A DNA stretch of 64,000 nt from Aradus depressus (lineage: Eukaryota > Arthropoda > Insecta > Hemiptera > Aradidae). Positions within the stretch are counted from its first letter, which is position 1. Every line of letters begins with the position of its first letter. The translations under genes and the position numbers were made by a program. The notes under the pieces are model-generated. The model worked only from the letters and a program-made list of their open reading frames with translations, was not told where the DNA came from and searched no databases. The DNA is taken from positions 24,601,027-24,665,026 of the forward strand of contig OY759221.1 of NCBI GenBank assembly GCA_963662175.1, written 5' to 3'. This document shows, piece by piece, positions 33,367-44,738 of the stretch.

Positions 33367-33620
33367 AGATAAGAGAGAGATAAAAATCAACGTGTTCCAG
33401 TACACATGGTCAGGTAGTAGCTTGACACATACCTAGGTGCTATTTAGCGGGAACGTTAGGCGTTAGTGATTTATTAGAATCCTTAGAAAGTAGCGGCATG
33501 GAGTACCGCCCCGCGGGTGCCCGAGGGTTAAATGATTTGGAGAAGGCGGAAGAAGAGAGAGATTCTGTAAGTATGATTGGTATAAGAAAGTCCTGAAATG
33601 GACGCATCACATTTCTAAAC

Positions 33621-34562
33621 ATTACTTTTATACAATTTTGATCTCTCTACTTCAATTTTGCTCGGTATATAGTGTCTCTAAAACCCGTTTATGTCTTTAC
33701 CTCTAGAAGGAATATGATTTACTATAGCAATATATATCCAAGGACTAAGGTGACCCTTAGCAACCTAACAGGGTTCATTATCAACCCTTTTGTTATTAAT
33801 GGCCTCTCTCCGCTCATCTTGTTTCATATTTTTTATTACCCTTTTACACATAGGTTTTATAAAAGTGGCGTTAAATTAACAATAACAAAGAAATAATTAT
33901 GTTCATAAATTATCTAAAATATATCTGGATACGAATATATTATGAAAATTACACAGGGAAACAGATAAATGTAGCTTGTGGAGCTCAATTCTTAAGTATA
34001 TACTAATGTAGTGCCTACAGTATTGTTAAGGCCGAAAGTGATATAAACTCTATAAAGACAATGGGGTATATGTGGAGGGGGTGACGCCATCACTGAAGTG
34101 TATGTACTTTGTATAGTGGCCAGTAGAGGTCACTGTGGCCATAGTTGTTTAGTTAACCTGACCGGTCAGTCAAGTCAAGTCCAGTCTGGCACCTGAAGAG
34201 AAGTGCCCTCAGCCCTTTGCCTGCACATCTCATCACCACATCGACCAGTACTTGCCCTCAGCCCTTGCTGCAGGTATTGGTCAAGAAGCCCTAGAAGACG
34301 GACCCTCAGCCCAGCCACACTGTGACGAGACAACATCTTGGCGTCTCCACTTCACGACCGCCCACATTCTCCAAACATGCTTAGTATCATTTATTTTACC
34401 ATTTCTTTAGATTAAATTTGTATGTTTTCTTTCCATTGGTATAGTCTTTTTTTTTCCATTGTTATAATTTTTTAAATAACCTATATACAGTCCATTTATC
34501 TTGTTTTTAATGTACCTTCTATCATTTATATTATTTATTTGCAGCAGGTATTAACAAGTATA
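33621..34562. other. No gene; GC-richer block at 34017-34380
   Basis: 33621-34016 is AT-rich with nothing recognised. 34017-34380 is GC-richer with 'gccctcagcccttt' occurring twice ('cttgccctcagccctt'). It could be a retrotransposon leader or LTR piece, but I see no termini, primer-binding site or coding sequence. Confidence 0.4.
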
Positions 34563-34908
34563 GGTTAGGTTAGGTTTTATGACTCATGCCCGGGCTTTAA
34601 CTACGAGGTCATATCGCCTACTGCCAGAGCGCTCTTTCGTCACTCTGGTGGACATGAGCCCGACTCTACTGTGGGAGTCCTAAATTTTGTCTACCCTAAA
34701 TTTTTATTCATCTAGGGTAGGGGTCTTTAACGAGTACCTGACATCGTACAGGCTCGGGACCATCGCTTAACGTCCCATCCGAAGGACGGCGTGCTTAAGT
34801 TTATTTCACCTCCCAGATAAAATAAACTAAAGACCTCGGTCGGGTTACGAACCCACGACCTTGAGCTCAGAAGTCAAGCATGCATACCACTGAGCTACCG
34901 GCGCCCTC
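34563..34908 (-). mobile_element. SINE-1, inverted full-length young copy
   Basis: TSD 'ttaacaagtata' (34551-34562 and 34909-34920), with a TTAGG-type tail on the plus strand. Confidence 0.95.
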
Positions 34909-34949
34909 TTAACAAGTATATGTATTATTTGTATAATAATAAACTGTAT

Positions 34950-35252
34950 TTAAAATATATGTGATGTGGCCATTACAGGACTTTCTGATACCAACCACGC
35001 TTACAGATCGCTCTCTCTCCCCCTACCACTTCTCAAAATCATTTCATACTGTCTACTGTGTATAAGAAAGTCACTCTCAGAATTACGTTGAAAATTAAAC
35101 AAAAAAATACTGCTGACGCCAAGTAATTACATTCATATACCCAGTAATGCCAGTATGAAATGATTTCGAGATGTAGGGAGAGAGAGAGTAATATGTAAGC
35201 TTGGTTGGTATAAGTAAGTCCACCAATGTAATGGCAACATCACAAGTAAACT
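34950..35252. repeat. Hairpin H, well preserved
   Basis: Left arm from 'tgtggccattacaggacttt' to 'catactgtctactgtgtata'. Right arm from 'cccagtaatgccagtatgaa' to 'ggttggtataagtaagtcca'. The loop has 'aatactgctgacgcc'. Family B (minus) follows directly. Confidence 0.8.
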
Positions 35253-35445
35253 GGTCTGGATTTTTGTTATATTTCAGTCAAAATCTATTCAGATCTAGGT
35301 AGCACATTTGTCTTCTTCATTCCAAATTTCAAATTCATAGCCACAATTGTTTCTGCGTTACATGGTTAAAATGTATTCAGGTGCCCTTGAAAAGTGAAAG
35401 TATATTGAAAACACAAAATTTCTGATTTTCACACCAGGTATAAGA
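35253..35445 (-). repeat. Family B, head half
   Basis: 'atatttcagtcaaaatctat', 'aaatgtattcaggtgccctt', 'atttctgattttcacacc' and 'ggtataagaaagt' are the inverse of the family B head, somewhat diverged. Confidence 0.65.
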
Positions 35446-35549
35446 AAGTAAAAAAACGAATAGACTTGCCTTTTCATTAGGTAAAACAAACATGGGTGAA
35501 AGTGGTGCCAGGATGGGGTAAAGCGTATATTTATTGAGCGCAAAGCAAA

Positions 35550-36056
35550 TATATATGCTACGGGTAAAGTTAGATTAACGGTTAAACCTAGGATTACCCG
35601 GGTAAACCTAGTAGTACCCGCTGCCGCTTGGTTAAAGTCTGAAATATAATTGAAATAGTTCACGTTTCGGGCTTTACACGGGTAAAGTATATGTTAAAGC
35701 TAGAACCTGTACTACTTCAAATATAGGAACGACGGGAGGGGCAGATATATCGTCCCGCCGGCGGAACGCCGGCAAATACGCCCCCAAATTTTGTAATATT
35801 TCGATTTATGATTGTTCTAGGAATTTATGTACCCAGATGAATGATTATCGCTGTTAGACAGCTTACAACAATGGAAATTGAGGTGTGGTCGAGCTAATTA
35901 ATAAGTACCTAATCTTTATATTGGAACATACGTCCACTAATAGCCTTATCATTATTAGTATACCCAACTTTAACCAAGCGGCAGCGGGTACGACGCAGTT
36001 TACCCGGGTAATCCTATGTTTAACCGTTAATCTAACTTTACCCGTAACATATATAT
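35550..36056. mobile_element. Foldback/TIR element of about 500 bp
   Basis: The left arm (about 35555-35640) 'ctacgggtaaagttagatta' ... 'ctgccgcttggttaaagt' is mirrored by the right arm (about 35967-36052) 'actttaaccaagcggcagcg' ... 'taatctaactttacccgtaa'. The arms are about 85 bp with a few mismatches. Internal DNA is unrelated and GC-richer near 35740. AT runs flank both ends, so TSDs cannot be read. Confidence 0.8.
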
Positions 36057-36134
36057 ATATATATTTGAATACATGTATGATTCAGTGTATTTTTACTTCC
36101 CCAGTCATATGAAGTATAGGTGAAGTTATGTATC

Positions 36135-36328
36135 ATGAGCCTGTACGATGTCAGGTACTACTCGTTAAATACCTCTACCCTAGGTGAATAAAAATTTAGG
36201 GTAGTCAAAATTTAGGACTCCTATAGTAGAGTCGGGCTCATATCCACCTGTGCGACGAAAAAAGCCCTCTTGTAGTATGCTATATGACCTCATAGTTATT
36301 GCCCGGGCATGAGTCACAATAACTAACA
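36135..36328 (+). mobile_element. SINE-1, 5'-truncated old copy
   Basis: Starts 'gagcctgtacgatgtcaggt' and ends 'catgagtcacaataactaac'. Family A head sequence ('atgaagtataggtgaagtta') lies just upstream, so it probably inserted there. Confidence 0.85.
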
Positions 36329-36875
36329 GAGTAATCATTCGTAAAGAAGAAAAGTGTATAATGATTCTTCCGCCCTTGCCTGTACGCTACAAAACCGAAC
36401 CCTGTCTTGAGTATACATTATATCTGTATTTTAATTGTTTAAATAAATAATATTTTCAGTTTAGTGTAATACGTACATACTCGTACGTATAGTATGTTAA
36501 GTAAGTAAACTTTGGATCGGACTGAGTTCCCGATCGACTGTATTCTGGAATAGTTTACTGGAAAAATGCATGGAATATTTAACTTGGGAAATGTTTCAAG
36601 GGATTTTCAAGATTCAACGTATGTCGATATATTTTATTTTCCTTCCAGTATATCGACTTTCCAACAGTTTCTTTACATGAAAGCACATCAACTTGGAATG
36701 ATCTTCAAAGCAGCTTGAAAAGCAAGCGTGTAAAATGAATGAACGTAATTTATCTTCATGCTTTTCCACGCCTGCTTTTCATCCTTGCCAATTCACACGG
36801 AGACGCTCAGTACGTGTCAAGAAATTCTACATTATATTTTTCAGCACATAAAGTACAATATGTTTAATGGTAAGA
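36329..36875. other. No gene; imperfect hairpin near 36717-36780
   Basis: 'gaaaagcaagcgtg' and 'cacgcctgcttttc' form an imperfect stem. The rest is AT-rich and unrecognised. Confidence 0.45.
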
Positions 36876-36879
36876 GAAG

Positions 36880-37165
36880 ATATCCGGTAGTTTGGTAAGA
36901 AAGTTTTGTCCATTCTAATATTCAAAGTATTATTTCCAAATTCAAATGTGTTTATAAAAAAGATATTAGGTTGTTTGGTAAGAAAGTGTTGTCTGTTGTA
37001 ATATTCAAAATATTATTTCTAAATTCAAATGTGTTTATAAAAATATATTTAATAGTTTGGTGAGAAAGTTCTGTCTCTTCTAATATTCAAAATATTATTT
37101 ATAATATTATAAATAATATTATTATAAATAATATTTTGAATATTAGAAGAGACAGAACTTTAGAA
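36880..37165. repeat. Three-copy tandem repeat ending in a 95-bp hairpin
   Basis: A unit of about 80-85 bp ('gtttggtaagaaagtt', 'ctaatattcaaa(g/a)tattattt', 'aaattcaaatgtgtttata') occurs three times. The third copy runs into its own inverse: 37066-37160 reads 'aagttctgtctcttctaata' ... 'tattagaagagacagaactt', with arms over 40 bp. Confidence 0.85.
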
Positions 37166-37576
37166 ATTTCTAAATTCAAATTTCCCTATATTTCAGCATG
37201 CACCGACTAAACCTCCTCAATGGGTTCTGCTTACAGTTTCCATTATTATTTCAAACTCTGTGTAACTTTGAAAAATAACATTAATATAAAAAAAAATATA
37301 CTGATCACTTCAGTTAAGTATTTTTGGGATCAGATAATCATATATATCAATTAGTCCATTGATGCAGACTGGAAAATGGACGTTTCACTGGCTGGTAACA
37401 CGCTAAACGTGATTACATTTCAGTAACACAATTATGTAGACCCTAGGTCGTAACTCACTTAATCAATGAAAATCCCATTTTCAATTCACAGTAACCTTTT
37501 AGAAAATTTCCATTGATAGAGAATTTTATTGGTAAAATGAAGTTCCAGCATTTAGAGCAAAAATAATAGGATCCTA
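37166..37576. other. No gene seen
   Basis: AT-rich. No recognised element. Confidence 0.5.
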
Positions 37577-38010
37577 GTGCAAGCAATCTTGGATAGTATC
37601 AGAAATGTAGTGCGTTTGATAGATCTGCTATTAAAACCAGGCAGCGCCTTTAAATTTAAACGACTAATACTTTTTACTTTCGTGAATGTAAATTCAAAGC
37701 CCTCTAAGGACAACAACTATTTGATGATGTTCTTCCCAAAATGCCTCTTCCCATCCTCTCGTCGACAATATTTCCTAGGCTCCTTTCTGTATCAAACCAT
37801 ATCTTCCCAAAAGCCCTCCTACATCTTCCAAAAGCTCCAATTAAAATCCCATATCCACCAGAAGGTCACCAGATCCCGTCCCTCTGATCTTTATCTCCCT
37901 TCCCACAGGACAACAACCTACCACAACTCCTTCCTCATCCAGGCTAACTCTCTCCCTCTCCAGACTCGCAATGCGAAAAGGGACAGAACGAAAATTTGCC
38001 TGTTTTGAAT
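37577..38010 (+). pseudogene. Possible LINE ORF2 C-terminal fragment
   Basis: A 143-codon frame whose second half has 'RRQYFLGSFLYQTISSQKPS' and 'LYLPSHRTTTYHNSFLIQA'. The layout (basic stretch, then P-x-H-R-T-x-x-x-x-x-S-F) resembles the last 80 residues of CR1/Jockey-type polyproteins. No RT motif is present, so this is tentative. The first 50 codons are probably chance. Confidence 0.4.
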
Positions 38011-38221
38011 CATTGGTACTTTTTCTGTTTAGCCCCAATTTCCTTAAATTAATTGTATTTCAAACCTTGTCTGGGCATTCTTCCTTCTCTTTTATAGTTA
38101 ACCATCATTGTATCACACTGTCGATTTTTATTATTTTATTTTATTTTATTCATATTTCTATTGATTCTTTATTATATACGTTCTTCTATTTATATAGATA
38201 CTTTTATTTATACGAGATAGT

Positions 38222-38499
38222 ATGTTGTGGGACGAGATTTCTAATAGAAATAAAAGACGTTGTCTTCCCACTGTTTTATTTTATACCAGAACCGGTTTAT
38301 TTCTATTAGAAATCTCGTCCCACAACATCTTACTATCTCATATGAACATCATGTCTCGTCGGACATCTTTCAAAGATATAAACCAGGAATCTGTCCATCA
38401 CATAGAAACAAATGAACCACTGATGATGACGCTGTTGCCTCGAAAACCGGTTCTGGTATAAAATAAAACAGTGGGAAGACAACGTTTTTTATTTCTATT
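38222..38499. repeat. Interleaved inverted repeats (A-B-A'-gap-B')
   Basis: A (38222-38254, 'atgttgtgggacgagatttc'...) is mirrored at 38294-38328. B (about 38242-38298, containing 'gttgtcttcccactgttttat' minus its last base) is mirrored at 38444-38499 ('aaccggttctggtataaaat', 'aaacagtgggaagacaac'). The two inverted pairs overlap, so A-A' and B-B' compete for pairing. Confidence 0.85.
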
Positions 38500-40434
38500 C
38501 TATTCTATACTTTTATTTCTTCATAATTAAGCAGTTCTTGTTAATTTTTTATTTATCTTTATTTATTATTGTCTAGTTTTTCTCCACTGTAGCACTAATT
38601 TATTTATTTTTTTATTTATTTCTTTGTACGTCATACTGATACCTTATTTCATTGTTTTCTTTTATTTATGACTTTGTATGTATTTATTCTTAGGGTACCT
38701 CGGTCCCAGAATGAAATGTCTTTTCATTTCATTTCATGGTGCCAGTGTTTATTTACCTGTTACTTGTTATTAGAGAAGTGTTTAATAGTGATTGTATCGC
38801 TAAAAGATCATTTCAGAATGTCAATAACTTCCTGGGGGATTAATGTTGTACTAAATAACTTTTTGAAGCTAATTCACATTAATTACAAATGCTTTTAACA
38901 ATTTAAAATAAAGTAATAATGATTTTGGAAGAGGGAAATGGAGTAGAGATGACAAAAAAGTCAAACTGATGATCAAATAACGTACCTCCGTTGTAATTTA
39001 TTTACTGCAAAACCTTTTTCATTTAAACTAATGAAATTTCAGACAGGCCTTTATAGAACTCTCTAAATGTAAAGTGGTTTGAAATATTTAAATTTTAATC
39101 CTTTCAATTGAACACAAACAATATTGATTTCTGGGACCAAAGAGACGAGTTAAATGAATATACGACAAGAAAAAAAAAAGTTAAATGAGAAAATAACTGT
39201 TTTAAAACAAAATAGTCCATGAAAAAGATTTGTAAATCCATTTGGGTAAAACCTTCACATTTCCAAGAGACTGAACAAACAGTAATATGACGTTTCAGAA
39301 GCATGATGTGGTAAAAAAAATTATGTAAATGAAAAATAAATCAAAATATAGATAATAATTGAATTAATAATAATGAAATAATAATACAACAAAAAGGATA
39401 AATAATAAACAATAAATTACCATATTTCCTGTACAAATTTGATCTCTGTTACGAAAAGGGCCCTACAAAATATCCAAAGTTCATGACGTGCAATTTTTAA
39501 TAAAGTGCACGTATATTTGAAAACATTTCAATTAACAAACTTTTCATTTGGATTTCTAAAGAGATGCCATCTTGTCTTCTAAATTTTGCAAAAATATTAA
39601 ATCTAATCCAAAGGTTTTCAAAATATCTTACTGGGCCAACAGAGAAAATGAATAGAATAGATTTTCGAGAACAAATACTGGGTTTATTTTCTTAACAAAC
39701 AAAAATCAAAAGAAAAATCTTAAAAACTAAATTCTTAACACCATTTCAATATTTTTTCTGTGTTAAGTATATTTCTGGCCATTCTTTAAAATTTAAGTTA
39801 TATATTTCTGAGCATATATCCTATACATATAAACAAACAACAGTACCTTCTTTTAGGATCAATTTCACCATCAATTTACTTCTATTTAGTTCATTACATC
39901 TTAAGCCTAAACACCACTCTCTATTTTCACTCAGACCGTTTCCATTGTCTCAATCCTCGACACTACTCTACACACATAAAAAACAGCTGATGGCCGTGTT
40001 TTTTTTTTATTAGTTTGTTTTAAAATAAAATTGCTTTTTATAGAAAAATAAATATATATATATTTTTTTTTATTATTAATAATTTAATGTGTGTATTATT
40101 TTTATACATCACAATATATATGTTATTAATTAATTGATTAATTTATACTGGGGAAGTACATTGCCGGTGATAAACCGACTTATTTTTTTTATTATAACTA
40201 AATTTACATTTCTGCATTTGTTGCAACGCAAGTTCTTCGTTACGTTTTTATCAATCATTGAAAAATGGACAAATAAAAAGTGAGTCTTCTCATTGAGTTA
40301 CGTTAGCATTTCTCAAGTAGATCCTTGAATTGTTCTCTCCAGATTCTTGAAGTCCTCTTCTGAAAGGGATCCCGTCCTTCTTAGAGACCACTTAGAACCC
40401 TGACTTAAAGGAAACTGGGTCAATGATGTTGACA
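38500..40434. other. No gene; family A tail near 40125-40185
   Basis: A long AT-rich tract with only short low-complexity frames. 40125-40185 has 'attgattaatttatactggg' and 'gaagtacattgccggtga', the family A 3' end. Nothing else recognised. Confidence 0.5.
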
Positions 40435-40650
40435 TTTTACACAGCTGTATGAAGTATAGAGGAATTAGTGTAATCGGTGCCATTTTCGAGTTGGGTTTTC
40501 TCCGGAATTTCAAGTTTTCCGACACCTGTTAAAAAAATGTCTTGTCTGTGAACACGATAATTCCCAATAGAATAAATGTACCGACACAAACTTTTATAAG
40601 TATATCCCGAAACCCCATAAGGACGAAACCTATTCATTTTGATGGTGTAA
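40435..40650 (+). repeat. Family A, head and first unit
   Basis: 'tgtatgaagtatagaggaat', 'gtaatcggtgccattttcga', 'aataaatgtaccgacacaaa' and 'ataaggacgaaacctattca'. Confidence 0.7.
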
Positions 40651-40689
40651 TGCCGAAACCATATCATAAAACTATATATCATAAGTTTC

Positions 40690-41040
40690 GAGGGCGCCGG
40701 TAGCTCAGTGGTATGCGTGCTTGACTTCTGAGCTCCAAGGTCGTGGGTTCGTAACCCGACCGAGGCCCTTAGTTTATTTTATCTGGGAGGTAAAATAAAC
40801 TTAAGCACACCGTCCTTCGGATGGGACGTTAAGCGATGGTCCCGAGCCTGTGCGATGTCAGGTACTCGTTAAAGATCCCTGCCCTAGATGAATAAAAATT
40901 TAGGGTAGGCAAAATTTAGGACTCCCACAGCAGAGTCGGGCTCATGTCCACCAGAGTGATGAAAGAGCGCTCTGGTAGTAGGCGATATGACCTCGTAGTT
41001 AAAGCCCGGGCATGAGTCATAAAACCTAACCTAACCTATT
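40690..41040 (+). mobile_element. SINE-1, full-length young copy
   Basis: Flanked by 'ataagtttc' (40681-40689 and 41041-41049). Complete head, body and 'aacctaacctaacct' tail. Confidence 0.95.
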
Positions 41041-41228
41041 ATAAGTTTCATTTTGAAGTTAAATGTATATCATAAAAGCCTCATATTCGTAATACATTTT
41101 TTGGCTACGCTGATTTCATGTTTATAATTCGGAAGAATGTATTAGATCAAGAATTTGTTTCGAAAGTGTGTAAAGTCATTAATATTGACACCAAATAGCT
41201 TAGATCAAAAAACGCCAGTAGTCATTTC

Positions 41229-41274
41229 AAAACTATCTATTGATACTACGCCAGTAGTATCAATAGATAGTTTT
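41229..41274. repeat. Perfect 21-bp-arm hairpin
   Basis: 'aaaactatctattgatacta' + c, loop gcca, then the exact inverse ending 'atagatagtttt'. 46 bp in all. Perfect arms imply recent origin or constraint. Confidence 0.95.
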
Positions 41275-41564
41275 GCCTTGAAGAGAATGACATCTTGTTC
41301 ACTCATGTTCAATGGGATCGTCAGAATCTTCTGCAGAAAATTAAACAATGAATTCATGTAATCTGGCATTAGGCCCCCCTCTACAACAAATTCTAACATT
41401 ATCTAGCCCTCCGTCTCGTCGATCCATTCGATCTTGTCTTTCCTTACGGAAACTAATGTGCTGCTACTGATTTATGGGCTCACTTAATTATGTGAATACA
41501 AATATACATACATTTTGAATGGTTTTCTTACCTTGAACTCAGAAAAAAAAAAAAAAGGAAGTCA

Positions 41565-41890
41565 CCCGCTATGTACTTCCCCAACACGAATTAATCAACA
41601 AGAGTCTATCGATAGCTAATTTGTTTGTCGATACTTTCATTACATCGGCAGTTATTAGGGTTTTTAAGTCGAGCTCCTCTTCTCTGGTCTCTGCCTTCCC
41701 TTCGTCCTAAAATTAATGAGTGACATCCTTCTGGGGTTCTGAATTTAAATATAAAATTTCATGTCGATACATTCCCTATATCGACAGTAATTACGTTTTT
41801 TGAATTGAGCCTCCTCTAATTTCCCGCTCTCCTTCGGCTGATTCCTCTGAAAATTAATTGGTGTCGAATTCAATATTCTCAGCGTATTTT
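41565..41890 (-). repeat. Family A, inverted
   Basis: 'tgtacttccccaacacgaat', 'tttgtcgatactttcattac', 'atcggcagttattaggg', 'aattaatgagtgacatcctt' and a second unit to about 41870. Confidence 0.7.
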
Positions 41891-42017
41891 TAATAGTTTT
41901 ATCACTTTCTATTTTCACCAATTAATTTAAAAATGTTGACTTGGACTGTAACAGTTTGTAAACTTTAGCGATCCTTTTTTATAATTTTTTTTTTTGTTCA
42001 TATATATTTAAATTCAC

Positions 42018-42046
42018 CCCCTGATGATGGATGATAATTGCCGAAA
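42018..42046 (+). other. CTGATGA...CGAAAC motif inside a short inverted repeat
   Basis: 'ccctgatgatggatgataat' then 'tgccgaaac'. The flanks 'attcaccccc' and 'gggggtgtaaat' pair with each other, giving a hammerhead-like layout closed by stem I. Stem III would be very short or absent. Confidence 0.45.
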
Positions 42047-42104
42047 CTAGAGGGGGTGTAAATAAAAAATATAACATTACTTAACATATTTGCAGAGATA
42101 TTGT

Positions 42105-42650
42105 GAAACACTTAATAGAGAATATAAAGAAAAACGTATGTTTTTAAAATATATTATCTATTTCACAAAATATATGAGAGTACTCTTGGTATTGTAACCA
42201 TCTTAAACCACGACAAAATAAGAAAATGGAAGTTCAACCAGTTTACAATCCAAACTGTCCCCTTTTTCAGCTCCCATGGGGCTTTTATTCATATATTTAT
42301 TATTGTCATTATATATTTATTTCATATATGCATATACATTTGTATTTTAATTCAGCTCATACTATTTCAAAATTTTTCGGTTATTACTAAGATTTCAATT
42401 TGAGACGAAATTTCATTTTTAATGTTTTTCATATTTCTAAGACAACTGTACAGGAGGGACAGGGGAAAATCGCGTGGGACAGAAAAAGGGGACAGCCTGG
42501 ATTGTAAACTGGTTGAACATCCATTTTCTTATTTTGTTAAGACGTGGCTGAAGATGGTAGCAATACCCAAAGTACCCCTATATATTTTATAAAATAGACA
42601 ATATTTTGAAAAAACATACGTTTTTCTTTATATTAAAAACGTTGGACTCA
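42105..42650. mobile_element. Inverted-repeat element IR-E, copy 1
   Basis: Arms of about 165 bp: left (42105-42272) 'atataaagaaaaacgtatgt' ... 'aactgtcccctttttc', right (42482-42645) 'gaaaaaggggacagcctgga' ... 'acatacgtttttctttatat'. Each arm carries, toward the loop, the motif 'gtggctgaagatggtagcaa' followed by 'taccc(g/a)aaagta' (right arm about 42546). The loop of about 210 bp is AT-rich. Confidence 0.85.
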
Positions 42651-42934
42651 TGACCTCTGTGTTACTTATATGCAATCATTAATAGAATTCTCATTTTGTT
42701 ATAAACCCGATATTATTATTTGATCATCTCATATTTGTATTAAATTTAGTACGTCCTTGAGATAACTAACTACCTTGAACTATTTCTCATCATCCTATAT
42801 ATATTTGTTGATTCATACATCTAAATAATCTCAAAAGTAAATTCTCATTTAACCAAATTCCTTTTTAGATATCCTTACTTTATTTTAATTAACTTTTGAG
42901 TGAATATTATCTACTTTCGTAATTTTTACTGAGA

Positions 42935-43215
42935 GGAAGTTATGAGAAATTTGATGCGGAGTTATGAATGGAATTTTACGTTTTTCGATCGCCTGATTCC
43001 AAAAATGAATAAATTCTGTTTGTGTGTATGTAAGTCTGTGAATGTATCGATTCGAAATTTTGATATATTAAATAATGATTATAACACAAAAATATTTAGA
43101 AATAAACTACCCCTTTTCGGCATTACACTATCGTCAGAGTTTAGTTAAAAATTAATAGGTGTTCTTCTTATGGAGTGTTTACACATATACAATTTTGTGT
43201 CGATACATTTATGCT
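42935..43215 (+). repeat. Family A, head, diverged
   Basis: 'gaggaagttatgagaaattt', 'gatgcggagttatgaatgga' and 'tgtgtatgtaagtctgtgaa' followed by 'tgtatcgattcgaaatttt'. Confidence 0.55.
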
Positions 43216-43538
43216 AGCGGGAATTCGCACATTGTGGCCTGATAAACGTCCTGAAATGTCGTGAAAAAGACACTTCCTGAAAAGTTATAAGAAACTATTA
43301 TCTTAATTTCAATTGAGTTAAAAACTGTATCTACTGTATTTATTATTATTAGTACTTCTTATAGTCATATTTTCAAGTATTAATTTATTCATTTCATTTG
43401 TTAATAGTATTGTTATTACTTATCACATATCGTCACTTTAATGTCAAACAACGCTATCTACAAAATACTTATTTTTCTGGAGAATATAAAACTATTTTTT
43501 ATCAACTTATTCTGTTGATATCTCTAATACTAATAAAT
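43216..43538. other. No gene seen
   Basis: AT-rich flank of the next SINE. Confidence 0.5.
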
Positions 43539-43890
43539 GAGGGCGCCGGTAGCTCAGTGGTAAGCGTGCTTGACTTCTGAGCTCAAGGTCGTGGGTTCGT
43601 AGCCCGGCCGAGGCCCTTAGTTTATTTTATCTGGGAGGTAGAATAAACTTAAGCACGCCGTCCTTCGGATGGGACGTTAAGCGATGGTCCCGAGCCTGTA
43701 CGATGTCAGGTCCTCGTTAAAGACCCCTACCCTAGATGAATAAAAATTTAGGGTAGGCAAAATTTAGGACTCCCACAGTAGAGTCGGGCTCATGTCCACC
43801 AGAGTGACGAAAGAGCGCTCTGGTAGTAGGCGATAAGACTTCGTAGTTAAAGCCCGGGCATGAGTCATAAAACCTAACCCCTAACCTAAC
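43539..43890 (+). mobile_element. SINE-1, full-length young copy with 15-17 bp TSD
   Basis: Flanks 'taatactaataaatg' at 43525-43539 and 43892-43906. The tail is 'aacctaacccctaacctaac', i.e. CCTAA repeats with one expanded unit. Confidence 0.95.
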
Positions 43891-44079
43891 CTAATACTAA
43901 TAAATGAAATTTTACGTCGTTTTACTATACGATAATTTACTATATTTTTTTTACAATCCTTTAAGCCATGTTTCGGCGGATTGAAGTCAAATAACACTAT
44001 GTACAATTTACAATTTATGTAGATAGTTCGACATTTAAGCGATATATATGAGACTTTAAGAGATAATATCTGTTTATGT

Positions 44080-44178
44080 ATCTAATTTATAAGCTATCTT
44101 AATGTACACATTCTTATTATGTATCCTATTAGCATGTTCTGGTTTAACGGAAATAACTATTATTATAGAGAAGTTTAG
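44080..44178 (+). repeat. Recurrent 95-bp repeat, second copy
   Basis: 'tctaatttataagctatctt' to 'ggtttaacggaaataact', as at 841-940. Confidence 0.55.
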
Positions 44179-44738
44179 ATTGTACAGTCATATGTGAATC
44201 CTCCATTAGGCAATAAATAATACTAATGATTTTCTCATTGAACGGTGCCTGTTATTGTTACCAAGTACCTACCTATCTCACACTTGACAGCTGTAATTAT
44301 TCAGAAAGACAAATTGTTCAATGTAAAAAAAAAAAAAAAAAAAAAGAAAAAATGAATGTGTAAGGTCATTGAGAATGATATTATAGCAATATGAATGGTA
44401 TGGTTGATCTTTGAACTGACCTGTTTATCATTAATAAAAACAATTTTTTGATATTGTTCACTTGTATAATTAAGGTGTTGAGATTGATTTGTGAGACGTC
44501 CGGTGTGGTGGGTGTGTCAAGCGACCTTGTCCAGAGATTCGCTTGTGCTATCCTTGGCCCACTGCTACACTTCTCAGGTAGAATCAGGGCCATCCTATTT
44601 CATCCCCAGGGCAAAATGTTATATAAATCAATTCGATGTCGTAGGCAGGCTCTGGAATCATTGACCAATGAAAACTGATTAAAATTTTTCATGAACCAAT
44701 GCATATATTTTTACTTTACTATATGTATAATATATGAT
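44179..44738. other. No gene; A run at 44324-44345
   Basis: Overlapping frames at 44381-44678 have no domains. Nothing else recognised. Confidence 0.45.

Larger units (their letters stand above)
32538..33527 (-). mobile_element. piggyBac-like DNA transposon, 990 bp, decayed
   Basis: TTAA duplications (32534-32537 and 33528-33531) flank perfect 11-bp termini CCCTCGGGCAC / GTGCCCGAGGG. Further in, both ends carry 'ggcggtactcc' type inverted sequence. TTAA target sites and CCC...GGG termini are the signature of the piggyBac superfamily. The interior holds a transposase relic on the minus strand. Insertion split hairpin H, so it is younger than that copy. Confidence 0.92.
32365..33620. repeat. 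Hairpin H, split by a piggyBac-like element
   Basis: The left half (32365-32537) runs from 'atggccattacaggactttc' through 'actggcattactgggtataa' to 'taccgctgacgc'. The right half (33528-33620) has 'aaatgatttggagaaggcgg' and 'ttggtataagaaagtcctga'. The 990 bp between them is a TTAA-flanked insertion. Confidence 0.85.

Noticed and set aside
34017..34380. LTR of a retrotransposon
   Set aside because: No TG...CA ends, no second LTR, no primer-binding site and no coding region seen.
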